Shown piece after piece: positions 12,601 through 27,600 of a DNA stretch of 64,000 nt. Position 1 is the stretch's first letter. The number at the start of each line of letters is the position of its first letter. A model generated the notes under the pieces. That model had not been told where the DNA came from, did no database searches, and saw only the letters and a list, made by a program, of their open reading frames with translations. Both the position numbers and the translations under genes were made by a program. Origin of the DNA: Manduca sexta (Eukaryota > Arthropoda > Insecta > Lepidoptera > Sphingidae); assembly GCF_014839805.1 (NCBI RefSeq), contig NC_051126.1, forward strand, positions 5,278,609-5,342,608, given 5' to 3'.

Positions 12601-15600
12601 CTACTGTTGAATTTTACTTTTTTTGGCACATCTTCGTTTGCGTTTTGAAGTGTTGTACTGGGGTACAGAAAGATTGTCCTAAAATAATTGTTCCCCGCTA
12701 CTGTTTTAAATTTTTTCAACATCTTTTAACCACCGCTTAAAAATAGTTTTATATTATAAGAAGGACGGAGTATTTTACTTTAAATCAAAACTTTATTGTT
12801 ATATTTGCATTTAATACATCGATTTATTTTTTTCTATTTGTTTTCGGTAAGACTTTAAAAAAATGGTTTTATTTTTAGTAGGAAACTAGTTCTAAATGAA
12901 ATCTCGAGATTAAAAACCACACGTGCTCATGTTCGAATATGATATCGTAAATCATTTTGACAACATTGAAGCGATTCTAACCTATTATTTTTAAAATACT
13001 TTTTTCTAAAGTATTTAAATTCAAATCATATAAAAATAATATAATATTTTACAATGCCATATAACATCCAAATTGTTAGTAAACAAAGTGGACACAATTT
13101 GACAGTGACTGATTATAGCTGAATGGGTCATGAGTATTTCTATTGAAGAGAAAAGATAAAGCTCATCGAATGACAGCCATGGGAAAACACAAGTTGTTTG
13201 CGATTGTTTTGTTCATTGATTGTCGACTATTGATAATGACAGGTATAACCATCGTACAAAGTTATTTAATTACATATTATTAGTATACGAGTAGGTACGC
13301 CTTGACGTATCGCATAGATAAAGCAAAATATACATCAATAACTTATAAACGGAACAAAGTAATGGTTCGTATGAAATTGAAATATAATCATTTTGCGTTT
13401 TGAAATGTTTCTCTCTGACAATAATTAAGTTCGCGTGAGATTTAAGTGATAATTAGAATTAACCTTTCCACTAACAAACATCGTTAGTAATCATTTAACT
13501 AATCATTTATCACTTTTTTGTGTCAAATACTTTTAGAATCGAATAATTAAAACATCTATCAGATAAATTGAGTCAAGATTTATTAAACTTAGATGAATTT
13601 TATTTCATAATGAAAGTATAAGACAAATAACTGTCAAAGAAGGCACGATATGAAATGTGCGTTTACGCAAACACGTGCAAATAAAAAATGACGTTCCGAT
13701 ACCAAGTTGCGTTAGAAAAATACATGCCATCAACTTTCCAAAACTAAGTGGCCCTATGACTGAACGATGCAAGAACAACACAAACTAAATACCTACTTAG
13801 CAGTTACGTTAGTTTCACACATTATGTCACAAATACACAATACGGCCCGACACCGTGTAAAAATTTTGTACAATTGATGAAGCCTACCTCGGTTGGACGA
13901 CTATAAAAATAGAAAAAATGTGGCAGGTTTGGTTACTGCGTAAATTAATAACTAATGAGTGCCTTAGTTACGTAGGAAGCTTTGTTTTTAAGTCTAGGAA
14001 TAGAGCATATAAATAAATATGCAATATAGACTAATAGACTATTTTTAGTAAACTAAAACTTTCAATTGTACGACTAAAAGTTATTGTTATGTGTCAAGCC
14101 TTAGATATCACGATTATGACATTGTCCTCTAAATGTTAAGAGAATTACATTCAGCGTGGCCTCCGCAGAATTTCGTAATTTTTATCAAAATTTTATGTCG
14201 CGACACGCAGTTTTTTCTTATTACTATATCTCTTATTTGGTAACGTTCTGTTTTAGGTTACTTGTACTACGTCTACTTTATTTTATGAATTTTCGGATTT
14301 GTCGACTTTTAAAAACGGATAGAGATGGCGATGGATCTATATTTTATAGCTATTGTGTCGGGAATTAATTAGGCAAAAATAACCTATTATGATACCGTTG
14401 ACATGCATTTTAATCGCTACGTTTTATCTGATGGAGGTATTCCCGTATATCTGGAAAATACAAGATGATAAGCAATATGTAACATCACTTTAATAATAAA
14501 ATATTACTAAAAAACCGATACGCGAATCAAAATACAAATTTAAATAAATAATTATGTACCTATATTTAGTTCGCTTGTCGTATTGAGTATGTTATTATTG
14601 AAAAAAAGTGGTGAAACACGTGTCCATCAGAGAGATAGTTGGAAGAAAAACAATTTAACATAAAATTACTCATCAAAACAATCTATACATAATATCAGTA
14701 TAAATTTTTTATAGTCGCCAAACGAACTAGGTATTTATAGAGATTTCTAAAAATATATTACAAATCATTTAACCGCAACGTTTATAAAACAATTGAGATC
14801 ACTTAGTGATTCATGAGCTATTTCATAAAAAATAAATTACATTTTATTCTAGTGCAATTTGTGTGCCCACACGTATGTGGCAATGTCAATCTGTCTTTAT
14901 TTCTGCACAAGTCTGAGGAATGGTCAGAGGTAAATGTTTCGCTAGTTTGCTTAACTAATATGACCTTTCAGATTATAGTAACATAGTTTTTAAATAGACG
15001 TACCTATTGTGTTTATTGTTTGTACTTGTATTGGTATTTTGACTTTTGTTACAATTAAGATTTTTGATAGATTATAAAACTAAATTAATTTTATAATGAT
15101 ATTTGTTTTGTAAAGATTCTAACGAGTAACAACAATGTTACTACTTTTTTTTCGCTGCACGCATAGGGAATGAATTTTCTGCTTTCGAATTGGTTTTAGT
15201 TATTTCCAAATGAACGTAGAGAGGTAAAACGCAAATATTTATAAAACGATAAGTCTTCAGATTGTTTCTCTTTAGCTATGTCAAGATTGAGTATAAACAT
15301 TATAGATATCCAGGAAGTCGTCTAATAAGCTAAAAAATCGAAAACTACATCTCAAAATATAATCTTATACGGGAAAATCGTTATTCCAGCAAGTCGTCTT
15401 ACCAGTAAAAAAAAATTAGACAATTCAATGTAAAAAAAAAATGAATTAAATATATTTATTTAATAGACAGTAAAGATTAATATCCGTGATCTTAATACGT
15501 ACGAGATGGGGAATTTAAGTGCGAAAATATAAATAGTAGATATATTGAAAAGATAAAACCGCGATAAAATCAGAAAAATAGTTTAACTTTAATTTAATGT

Positions 15601-18600
15601 CTAACTTTCGCGTAAACATAAGAAGTCATTATATTGAAAAGATATTTTTAACATTAGTGTCACTTCAATACAATATTACATTATCTGTAGGTAACTGTCT
15701 GTTATGTGTCCATAAGTTCTTATCTTATCTTCTCAAGTACAGTGAGATGTTGACTCCGCCTGACCCATAGATAATTTAATGACCTTTCCTTCTCTTACAC
15801 AGCCATCATTAGATCCATGAATGAATTATACAAAAGATTTTTCTAATAATCGATCAAAACCAACAAATTGCTCTCTAGTCTTGTAACTTCTGAAGCGCCA
15901 TATTATCAGTATATAACTACAATCAGTTCTAGAAAATGTTCATGTAAGGCTGTACTAGGATCGATATTTTGTCACAAACAGGACTATTGTTGCAAATAAG
16001 CCTGATTTTGTGAAAGTAGATCGATTATGGCTCCGGGCAGTGCTTGTTGATGTCACTATTCCGCATAGCCATAACCTTATTAGGGACAAAAAAAAATATT
16101 TTTAGACTTGGCACACGAGGTTGTTGACATGTGGGATGTGGTCTCTACAATCATTGTCCCGATTGTCGTTTCTGTCTCTGGGTTGATTTCACAAAGCCTC
16201 GACCAACATCTTCAGCAGCTTTCAATTGGCGGTTAGGTAAAGAACTAGATGCAGAAGGCATTATTGCTGGACACGATATGCATTGTGAGGTTTCTCACTT
16301 TGAATCCCTAACCACCGGTGGCTTAGTTTTTCAGACTCGCCATCGGGGGTGAGTTTTCTTGAATATGTTTATATGCATAGGCGTTTTTACATAGATACAA
16401 AAAAAAAATAAAGAGATATAAACAATTACTCAGCTATAGCAATTACTTATTACACCAGCTTTCGAATTGTGTATCTTTTGTTGTGAAATTTTACTAAGTA
16501 ATAAAAATCTATGTTATTATAACATATTGTCACATCTATTTAACATATTGTATTATTCTTTGTTCCGAGGCTGTCTTCTATTCCGATTAGATAAATTCGA
16601 AAATTTGTGAAGACGTTTGAATGTTTGTTAGAAGTAAACACAGAAACCGCTGTACGGTTTGGTTTAAAATTGGCATACTGATAGACAGAGTCTTAGATGA
16701 ACGTCAATGGTTTACTTAGGCATCTAAGGGCCGAGATGCAGAAAAAAAGGCACCTTCGTTCCAATGTGTGTACGATGTGGGGACCCTGGTGGGAGCAGAC
16801 TTCCGGTTTAACTTTGAAAGTGCACTTATCAAGGTCACAAGGTCACTTGTCAAGGTTTAGGGAGTCCCTGTGCACTACGAACTAGCTCTACAATAACTAC
16901 GCCACTGATTAACATTTAAATTACCTTTCATTTCTTATAATACACAATGGATTTTCTCAAGAAGTTTTTCAGGCGGGTGGAACCGCATGTAACATCTTGT
17001 TAAAAATAATATCAGATACTTGAAAGGGTTATTTATTTGATTTCGAAACTTAATATTGGACAAACCGCGTCTTGTAACCATCACAATTCAAACAAATCAT
17101 TATTTTCAACAATGCCGGTATTTGTTTTCACAATTTAATTGTGGTTTTTGTAATGACTAAAAGCAAGTGGTTAAGAGCTTACAGAAACATCTTAACAACA
17201 TCGTAATTGGTGCGCTCTTCCACAAATACGAATATTGGATGTTTTATTCATTGAATAATATTTTACCAAAAACCAAAAAGATTTTTACGATCTGACCAAT
17301 AATAAAAATAGCAAAATAAGCAATTTAATATACTCCAAATCACTATCGGTGACGAAATTCCTCTAATTACTTTCCAATTGGTTAGGTCTGATTGAAAATA
17401 TAATTTGTTTATATAATGATAGTTTTAATTTATTCATATGCAGATTTATTGGCTGTATTTTGATGTAATTATTTTCAATAGTAATGGCAGCAACGGTTCC
17501 CGAGAATACGAGCAGTCGGCGCCGTCGGAAACCAGCGGTGTTGGTATCGACGTAGAGCCGAAGACACCGGCGCCCCCTACCGACCGGTACGAAGACCTAC
17601 AACAAATTATCTTCGCGCAACTACAAGGCACGGCAGAAGACAACCCAGTCGTCATCCCACCCCATAGAGATCTTAACATATTAAGGCCAGAGAACCCTAC
17701 TATAGGAGAAATGGAAGACTTAGAACCAAGGTTGGTATAAAACAAAAAAAGTAATATAAATAAATCAAAAAGAAAGTTTTAAACGGTCGTTAAATCGGTG
17801 TCTTTCAAAGAAAAAGTCATAATTATTTATATTTTAAAACGGTATTACGAATAATGCGCGGTCGGTACAAATAAAACAACAAGAATATACAGCTGGTTAA
17901 GAAATATTAATTAAAATGTTCTACGAAAAACGACGCGAAAAGGACATTACGAGGAAAATTCTCTAAGTTGCCGACAGCTGACATCTACAAGTACGATTTA
18001 TGTAGCAAGGCGCGAGTCGCCAAATTAAATTGTTAGTTACTTCGTTATTACTGCAATTAAAGTTTGATAACAGGGACATCGCGGCCGCCCAAGTGTTCCG
18101 TTATTTGGAACCGTCGCCGTAAACTTTGCACAGAATTTCGCGGACAATATATTTCATGTAGCGTGTTAGTTCACGTCGTGTAAGCTATACCTTTTCATAG
18201 AGCGCGAGTGCTACCGCAGCGTACTGAAGTATGCATCAAAATCAAACACATAGGTCGCGGTCGGCCTCCGGTGGTTGACGTAATTTCTCCAAAGCAAATG
18301 TTAGACCAAATCTCTCAGGAACACGGCTGAAGTAATGAAAATAATATCACATTTCTTACCATATACGTCGCACGGGGCACAAACAATGTCAACGGTATTT
18401 CTGATACAACACCGTAAAAAGGGATCATATCATACTTTCAGAACGGTCTGATTCTATAATATGAAACACACGACCTTTCTTTATCTCGTATAAAGGCAAA
18501 TTTGACAAGACCTACAAGGAATCTTATTTAAAATCCAGTTACGGGCCTCGGCGAGATAGGCGCGGGTCTTCGACAATAAAACTAAATGGAATGAATGCAT

Positions 18601-21600
18601 GATGGTTTCCTTAAAACGGCGCTCGCGATATGACAGGACCTTTCATAACTGTATTCTTACAGAGAAGGGTTGGCGACATGAAAAATTTAGCTACATTTTT
18701 CGAAATTGCTGTAATTCCGCGTGAATGTAAAAAGAAATGAACAATGAGATCCGTGTGGGAATTTTTAAATTAAACCACCCTTTCCTTGCCTGGTGTGTAG
18801 GTCTTTAACACATTTTATATGTGCATGCAAACATGCCATAGCTACGAACAAATATAAAAATATTATTATTGGTCTCTTTTAAATTTGTTTTAATTGTGTA
18901 TAATAGCGTCGCAAAGCCGTTAAGTATCCAAACCGACTTAAATTCAATAATTTTTCCCTTTTTTATTAAAGGCGAAAGTAAAGATTCCAATATTCAAAAC
19001 GGACACAAAAGTAAGTCAATAAATTTAAAAGTTGCCAGTTGATTTCTAAATGCAGGTTATCGGAGCATGGCACAAATGGAGAACGTTATACGTAGGCTTT
19101 TTAGTATTCAGATCGGCTCGCGCGGTGTCGCCTGGAGTGTCGCACCCACCGTGGCATCCAAATCACGTGTATGTACCACGCAGCCAAAACCAATACGCCG
19201 CCATTGGAAAATCTACCATGTAAATCTTGACGCTAACGACTAGGTTTAGGGGCGTGTGCGAAAAATTTCAAGTGAGCTACAACTTATGTTTTCGAGGTTA
19301 TAATCGGTTTCTTGATTTTGATATGGATACGTTGTGTGCCGGATGGTGAGACTATTGATGCCTTTTAAATGTTATTGTAGATGAAATTTGGGGTTTCGGG
19401 AATCTTGAATTTATTTAAATTTATTAGTTGCGTATGATGTTAACATATTTTCGCCATACTACATCTTATTTTCCAAAGCAGAGAGCTAGATTTCTTCTTT
19501 TAATTACGAATACAATAATAAAATTATAACAATTTAAATTAAAGCGAGCTTTATAATTAAATTGACTGACTAAAGGCATTGGTATTATAATAGTCTATAA
19601 ATTCAATCGTATGTACAGTTTTATACACTTCCTTCAATTCTTGCAAATTTGTGATCTTGTAGAACGAACCGACGTAATTATTGGTTCAAATTTATGCATT
19701 GTTTCGTTACGACTAACGAAACAAAATTTATTGCTCAGTTTTCTACTTATAACTTTATATAAGGTATATTCACTATTCTCTTATACTAGCAGTTAATACG
19801 CAGTATAAAATGAAGGTATTTATAAATTTCAAAAATACTTGTCTTCGATAAGTAACCTGCTTGATTTTTAAGTCAATTAAATACCGTCAAAACAATTTTT
19901 AAAATTACTAGCCACCACTGGTTACTTAACTAGTTATTTCTGTTAATCATGAGATAATAAATATGAACATTTTCAATAATACTGGCAATTAAATATTTTT
20001 TTATAAAATTAAGTCAGACAAGCAAGTCGAAGGATCCTTGTTGTAAGCCACGTCTCATAGACTGCTATTTGTATGCAACACAACTCAGAATTTTGAATTA
20101 CTAATCACTTCATACCAACGCCTCCTTGCTCTAGCGGCAAATGATCCTTTGTTATAATAATTATAATAGAATACATTAAAATTATCAAATAGGTTAATAA
20201 ATAAATGTAACACAGTTTGAATAAACTTGTTTGCACTAACCTAAATTCCATATTATAAGTTCCATATTATATTACGTAAGTGTTTTACAATCACGACATT
20301 CTATAAATATTTTCTAATTCTTAATGTAAAAGAGATAATAATATTATTAAAGAGGCAAAAGTTTGCGAAGACGTTTTGATTTTTGTTAGGAGTAAAAGCA
20401 AAAAACCACTACAAAGATTTTGACAAAATTTGCCACAAAAGGACAGTGAGACTTTTATCTATTGACGCGAGAGAAGCCACGTGTAACACCTAGTTTACAA
20501 TAAATTCTATGTCATTACTTTTATGATCCTAGTTGAAAAACAACTTACATTTAGTTACTTATCATTCACTCCATTTATTAACATTTAAAAACGGCCTTGA
20601 ACATAACTTGACTTCATCCATGAATTATTAAAATAAATGCATATGCTAGACATATAATTTAATTAATCGCCATTAGCTGTAAAAATTGAGGTAGCATTTT
20701 TGTTACGTTGCTTAGTGGTTATTTGTCTCAACAGTGTTTTATATGACCTTACATTGTAAATGTGCCAATAGAAGTGAAATTGAAAGGGTAACAATAAAGT
20801 TTTAAAAATTAATAAAAAAATATAAAAAAAGGATGGGAATTTCAGCGATTAGGCGCGTTCTATTGTTGTTTTAATAAAACTAATCCCAGTTTATGTAAAT
20901 TTATTACTGCTTACCAAAAAAAAATACAAGTTATATTATACTCCACATAACCGTTAACGGTGTGTATACCTTCTGCATATAAACTTTAACTGTTGCAAAT
21001 TTCATATTTCTCCGTTCGCGTCCCTTTCTTAAAAATGAGTACAAAGTTTTTACTTTATAATTAAAATAATATTATAATCGTATGGCTTATGTTATTCGGG
21101 CACAGTGCAGTTTTCAATCACTGCATGAATTTTTAGGATCTGTTCAGTAGTTCCAATTGTAACCTTCAAAGGCGCGCTCTCTTTTAATTAATCACTTTCC
21201 TCTTCAAATGGGGTTTTCGTTTGAAAATATAAGATGTCTGATATGAATACCTTTAATTATCTTTATTACAATAATCAAACAAATATTGTCTGCAATTTAC
21301 TCAAGTCTTATTATCACTTAAATAAATTTACGCATGATTTTGTTAAACTTCCGGGTTGTTTTATAAATTTGATTCATCAAAAACGTAAGTTGACAATGTT
21401 TTTACACACAAAACTAATAGTTTATTAAATAATATTAATAACGGTTATTTTAATTCATAAGTTGGTTTAAATGGCTGTGATTTAGAGGAAATCATGGTGT
21501 TTTCTGGCTTATCTTATGTAACCTAAATAAAGATTCAGTTTTAAAAAATATTAACTGGATATGCAACAGCAAAGTATGCCTGATTAGGAAATCATACTCT

Positions 21601-24600
21601 GATAGAGTGAACTATACATTTTTAGACACTATTTAAGTAATCTTAAGACATAGGTTTATTCCTTGTTTTGTTTTTATCTTTAGAAATATGTTTATTTTTT
21701 GTTTTGGGATACTTTCAACTACCTATTTGGAACAAACCTTCTGCAAATCACCTATCAAATTAACATATTTATCAACGTAAACTTGGTATTCACATTTCTT
21801 GAAAATATCAAAAGATGTACAAGTATTTATTTATAGCTTTATTAGTATATTATGTAAATATTTTTATTGCAGTTTTAGAAGATAAACATGTGTCGTGATT
21901 TTATTAGTTTAGAAAGGCAATAGGTTAATTGACGACTTTTTTTTAATACATTTGTCAATAATGTAAGTATTTCATCCAAAATGTATCAGAAAAAGAATTT
22001 TCAAAATCCACGCAATTATAAATAAATTATAAAACTTTGAAATTCGGTGGAAAGGGAAGCTGTCAAATTACATTAATTACCGGCCATAACGCTGTGTGAG
22101 TAAGAAAAGGACGGAGCGATAACCCTACCACGCCCTCACATTTGCTTACAATATTTCAAATATGAGATAATTTAGCAATTAGGGAGACACACAATAAAAC
22201 TTAAAACATCATAACCCATATTTATTCCAGGTGAATAATAAAATAATAAACTGGAAATCTATATACCAAAAAAAAATTCTACATTATTTTTTGTTGTAGC
22301 GTTAATGCATCGAACTTGGAAAAGTTCCAACTGAAGATAGCTCAACACGAACTGTACGAAGATGGTGAACCACTAGTTGATGCAGTGCTGAAGGATATGG
22401 CTACACTGCCTGTGCTCCATGCAGGTATGTCATTACTTAAAAGTTCTAAACCTTTTTTTATATTAACTGCACCTGATGGTAAATAATGTGGTTTCCAAAT
22501 AGAATATTAAGATTGACAGGAAATACATATCCCTTGCCATTCAACACAATGATGGCGACCTGCTAATATCATTGGTTAAAATAACAATATTCACCAATTT
22601 CGCGATACTGCTGTCTCATAAAAATTTCCAATTGTTATTCAAATAATACTGCAAAGTCAAAGTCCGATCACGAAATACCAATGTTAGATTGTAAACTAAC
22701 ATTGGTATTTCGTGATCGTACCGTAAATCAATTTCAGTGACCACAAGTCTATTTAAAACCCCGATCTCAATTTAAGTATGTGGAACTATAAAATATTCAA
22801 AGCTGTACCGTTGATCGGGCTAACAAAAGCAATTACTATTAGACAACCTTTAGGCCGCCCACTCCATTTGGCTGGACGTTCATTGCTTATTCCAATTTGA
22901 ATCAAATGTCGACTTATTATTTCGATACCTGCACTTACGTTTATTTGAATTATATTATGCATAAAATCTAGATCAAGTCATATTTCATCACCTAAGTCAA
23001 TTTATTTATTTTGGAGTTGTATTTATTTTTGACATTAACTTGCTAACTGTTGACATGTCTAGTGCTAAGTTGTGACATATATGTCAGACATTTAACTGTT
23101 ATTTTATATGTAAAGTTCAGTAAATTAATTATTTTCTGTAATATTATAACAAAAAAATTACATCCAAAATCCCCCTTAATTCCCCTGTTTTCAATATTAC
23201 CACATAAAAATAACATTTCTTCCTTCTGGGCCGTATATAACAATCCTTAAACAATATTAGAAGTTACCTTCCATGTAATAGTTATATCGGAAAACCAATT
23301 ATTTTTGATAATGAGCCTCTATTTTATAGCTATATGCAAAGGCTTTAAGCAGGTAGGTGTATGTATATTAGATGAAGTCGGGTCTGCAATCAGTTGCGGG
23401 GTTAGCGGTCCGACGGACAATTGTGCCACAACAATCTCGCCCTTTACTTCAAATTGGACTTAAATATTTAAACCACTTAAATGGATTTCATTGTTGATCC
23501 GACTTTATCGTATACTATCTGATTGATACATTTAGTTCTAGTAGCATAGATACAGGTTGATTATTGCGTTAGACAACATTCTAATGTCAACCAAATTGCC
23601 GCTCCGAAGGCTGCGTTAATGTATTTAAATGATGCAGACAATTCAGTCTAACCATTTGCATTGATTTTGACAGAGCAAAAAGAGGGTGGGACCCAGTTGA
23701 AACTTATCATCGATTACCCAAATGGAGTGCAAGCTTTGTTCAAGCCAATGAGGTAAGATTACAAAAATATAGTAATAATAGTAACTGAAATACATTGTTA
23801 CGACTGCCTCGGTGGCGAAGTTGTAATGCGTGCGTGATACGACGACAGATTGACATCCCGGGTGGAGCAAAATGATATTGAGTATTACTACTCTATCAGT
23901 CCGGAGTTTAGAAATTGTGTCCCATACGGCGATAGGTTCTAATCCTATCATATAATGGAACACACAGGCGAAGAGTAGATTACCTAGTTGAACCTCTGCT
24001 TACGCCTGCGGGGATACAGGCGTGATGTGTGTGTGTTTTTGTTTTAATACATTATGATTAATAATCTTATACTAACGTTAGTTATATAAAAACTAAAGAA
24101 GTTAGAAGATGAGACCATTAAATATTGGTCGTTTGTTATCCGTTGTCCAATCCAGTATCAGAACTTTTATTCAACATCAATAAGTTTTGGTTGAAGTGTA
24201 GTTTGGAGTGACCGTGCATAGTCCTAAAGGAGTTCCAACTCGGCTGTCACCTCGAGAGTGTTGTGCGTCTGTTCTATTCACAAAACTTCGAGAACGTTCT
24301 TTCGCACGATCGGCTTAGCGGCTTGCCCACACTGTTCTCAACAAGTACTACAGGAGTAGTTTTCTTAAGTTCAGTTAGTTTCGTACTATTGTTGGAACTT
24401 GATTGTGTGTTCCATTCAATACGACAAAGTACCCGTTTTCCTAAGTTCTTACGTGTTTTGCTTTTGGGGAAATATTGTTGGAGAGAATTCTTGTATTAAA
24501 TAAACATACCTCGCAACAATATTACTAGCTTCTTTCAATACTATTCTCGTATAATATTCTAAAATGCTTTCGAGTACAATTTTTGTCATGTCAAAGAATT

Positions 24601-27600
24601 GTGACGAGGCCTCCAAAAATTCACTCTGGGGAGTATCGTGATACTCCCGTTGGAGTTGAATTTTGAGTGTCAGACATCTTAGCACTTCGGTCTCGTTTTA
24701 ACAGTATTGTATTCATGTAAAATACGAGACCCATCTCTTGAGAATAAGCTTTATAAGAATAAAAATATCATTGTTCATCAGTATCATTGAAGATTTTTTT
24801 GCACGTCTTAATTGTTAGAGGAATTATTTCAAATGTCTAACCAATCCAAAACCATCAAATATTTTCAATTTTGTCTGTTGAAATAAAACATTTTCTCTCA
24901 ATTTCAATTAAAATCTGTCGCCAGTTGGTAGTTTTAAATCTTACAAAGTTAACCACGGAGTATCCAAGTAGATTTTTCTAGTGAAATTATAGACTCGAGG
25001 GGTTATCCCGGCGACATATCAAGGGGACCTTACAGATCTCGCGCGAATCTCTCGGGGGCGATAAATTAGCGAGCAGTCGATAGTCACCCTTCTCTACGCG
25101 AGTTTTATCACCTTGTACATGCAAGTTAAGGTTATTGGGTGGAAATATACAATTTGTCCTGATGAAACTACTACCTTGTTTTATAGATGTGTCCATTGTT
25201 TTATATTTGTAGTTATGTCCTTGTTCCGTGTGGAATGGGTTTTAGATAATAAGCCAGTTGTAATATTTGTGCTTTGTTTTGATCTCAAGTAATTTATAGT
25301 ATTAGTAATTATTATTAGTGGTAATAATAACAAATTTATTTATGTCAGTTAGAAATCCCTTATATTATTTAAATTAAGCATATTCTGATTTCTTACGTCA
25401 AAGACCCCAATATATATTTAATGTCGTGACTTGGAATCAATAATAAAATAAAAATAAACCAAGCCTAACTTAAATCTGTACTTAATACATACATCTAACT
25501 TACCCATTTATCACCAAGCAATGTTCTAGCAAATCTTCTATAACACTTAAAACGCAATTAAAATACCAAAAAGCATTCCCATAAAAGTTTTTCTCACGTA
25601 ACGTTTTAAATACGTGATATCGTGCGACTCTTGTCGAGGACAATAAATCGGAAGCCGCTCGGTGCACTACGTTACCGGAATAGCGCCTATCTAACCAGAT
25701 TCACGATTTAAGAGGCACTTTAATCGTTTAGTTTCCGACAAATTGATAAAGCACCCATATCTGACTCATTAGACAATAGAAATTTAGTGCTCGGTCATAT
25801 GTGTGGACTGTAGTTTATTAGCATAAAGGCATTTATTCCTATGGCTTTATGTGGTACCCCACGTTGAAATTGTTTAGAAATATATTGTCAAATGGTTATA
25901 GTATGGTTATAATCGCCACTAGCAATACATTTTCGTTATGCATTTCAAAATTAACATTGCCATTTTGCTGTTGGCCTTGTAGCATCCTACAAGTTTCGTA
26001 GGGTTTTTTGTTCTTAGAGGAAATATGCTTGAATATTTTGTCATCACGGCAGATGGGTTTTGTCAGATTTTTGTTTGAAAAAACCCGCAGTTCTTTCTGT
26101 TAGTTCATCACATAGACTCTGTTTAATAAACGAACTTGTTGGAGCATTTTCAGTGCGTCAAAATGAATAACTCAAGTTAAGTAAATACGAGTATCAATCT
26201 ACCGGTCAGCGCTCTATCGATTCTAATACCAAGCCTTTTTTGTTACCATTACCTTATCCAAAAGAATGCTAGAGCTTTTAATTTACGTCCTTCCGTCTGC
26301 ATCACGAAAACGACTATTGGTAATGAGAAATATTACTAATCGGGCTGAATAGTATCCACCATTCAAAGACCCTGACTTTGGAGAGTGGGCATGTTGTGGA
26401 ATCCTTATAAAACTATTATTCTTTAAAGCTATTTCAGTAACGTATTGGTTATAAATACGGAATCATTAACAAAGTGCTTTCAAGCCGTGTGATTATTTAT
26501 CATTTTACCGACTATCATTATTTGTCGTTTAATGTCCATAAATACTACTTTTATTTTTAACCGTCCTATTCCCATTTCTATTCAGATAACAACCAGGGTC
26601 TTATCTATTTGCTTTTAAATTCAATTGAACTCATCAAACAATTATGTCTCCTCTATTGGGTACATTTTTCGGTGTTATAAATTTTAAGCGACATGGGTCT
26701 TTATCGGAGCCGTTATTTGATACCCCAGTAATGGATTTATTCCCGTTTTCAATTTTCTGTTGGAACATGAACTAAGAAATATGACTCAAGTTCACGTTTT
26801 ACCTTTTTAAAGTACAGTACAGTACCTTAGAATTGAAACATGACTTTTAATTAGTCAATAGAATTGATATAGGGCTACCTAGTTTTTTATCTCTTATCTG
26901 GAGTTAACATCTCTAATCCGATATGTATCGAAGATGAAAACATGGATAAACTAGTATTCAGCTACTTATCGCTTCAGAAGCATTCGGGTATATAACAATT
27001 TTTACTTGTCTAATCGATTAATTTATCAATGCCATTGATATTTTAATCGTTTGTGTAGTTTTTATCTTGTGGTTCATAGTCGCTGTTATATCGATTACTG
27101 ATGGGACAGATTGCCGCTAACGTGGGTCTCGAGCCAAGATCGTGCTCTATCTTTACACTAAAATGTTCATCAAAAGGAACCTTTCTGCTTTGTGTTAACT
27201 GATTTTTAAAGAGAAGTTTAGAGGTGTTATTAGGAATGATATAAAGTTCTTAAGAGAAATATTGTCGAATATTTTTAATCGTTTCTACATGGGAATCATT
27301 ATTCGGACTAAAATGATATTTTTTTTACATAACATTTGGTATGACGGATCTTTCAAATGATCTATTAATATAAAATATGTGTGATATCATAATAATATTT
27401 TCTTCACAGGTTTAGTCGAGAAACTCAAACATTGCCAAATCATTTCTACTTCTCCGATTATGAACGTCATAATGCTGAAATAGCAGCATTTCATTTGGAC
27501 AGGTGAGATATTTATCTTCATATTTTTTTATTTCATTCTGTGTCAAGTGTACATAGTTATCTTTGTTGATATGCAAAACAAAGGAAACCAGTGATAGGCG

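Larger units (their letters stand above)
6674..17481 (+). other. intron 1 of the FAM20C-like gene (10.8 kb)
   Basis: Bounded by GT at 6674 and CAATAG ending at 17481. It holds the repeats listed separately (7510-7745, 8484-8819, 9462-9745, 10340-10590, 15556-15629, 16020-16240, 16595-16705) and otherwise AT-rich sequence with only chance frames. No nested gene is supported. Confidence 0.8.
17731..22299 (+). other. intron 2 of the FAM20C-like gene (4.6 kb)
   Basis: Contains repeats at 20350-20490 and 21930-22125 and two compositionally distinct stretches (about 17980-18640 and 19080-19260) with frequent CG dinucleotides and no coding frame. The remainder is AT-rich with nothing recognised. 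Confidence 0.75.

Noticed and set aside
16131..16352. 73-codon + frame as a small Cys-rich protein
   Set aside because: It is an out-of-frame reading of a degraded LINE fragment whose correct frame gives RT-tail wording.
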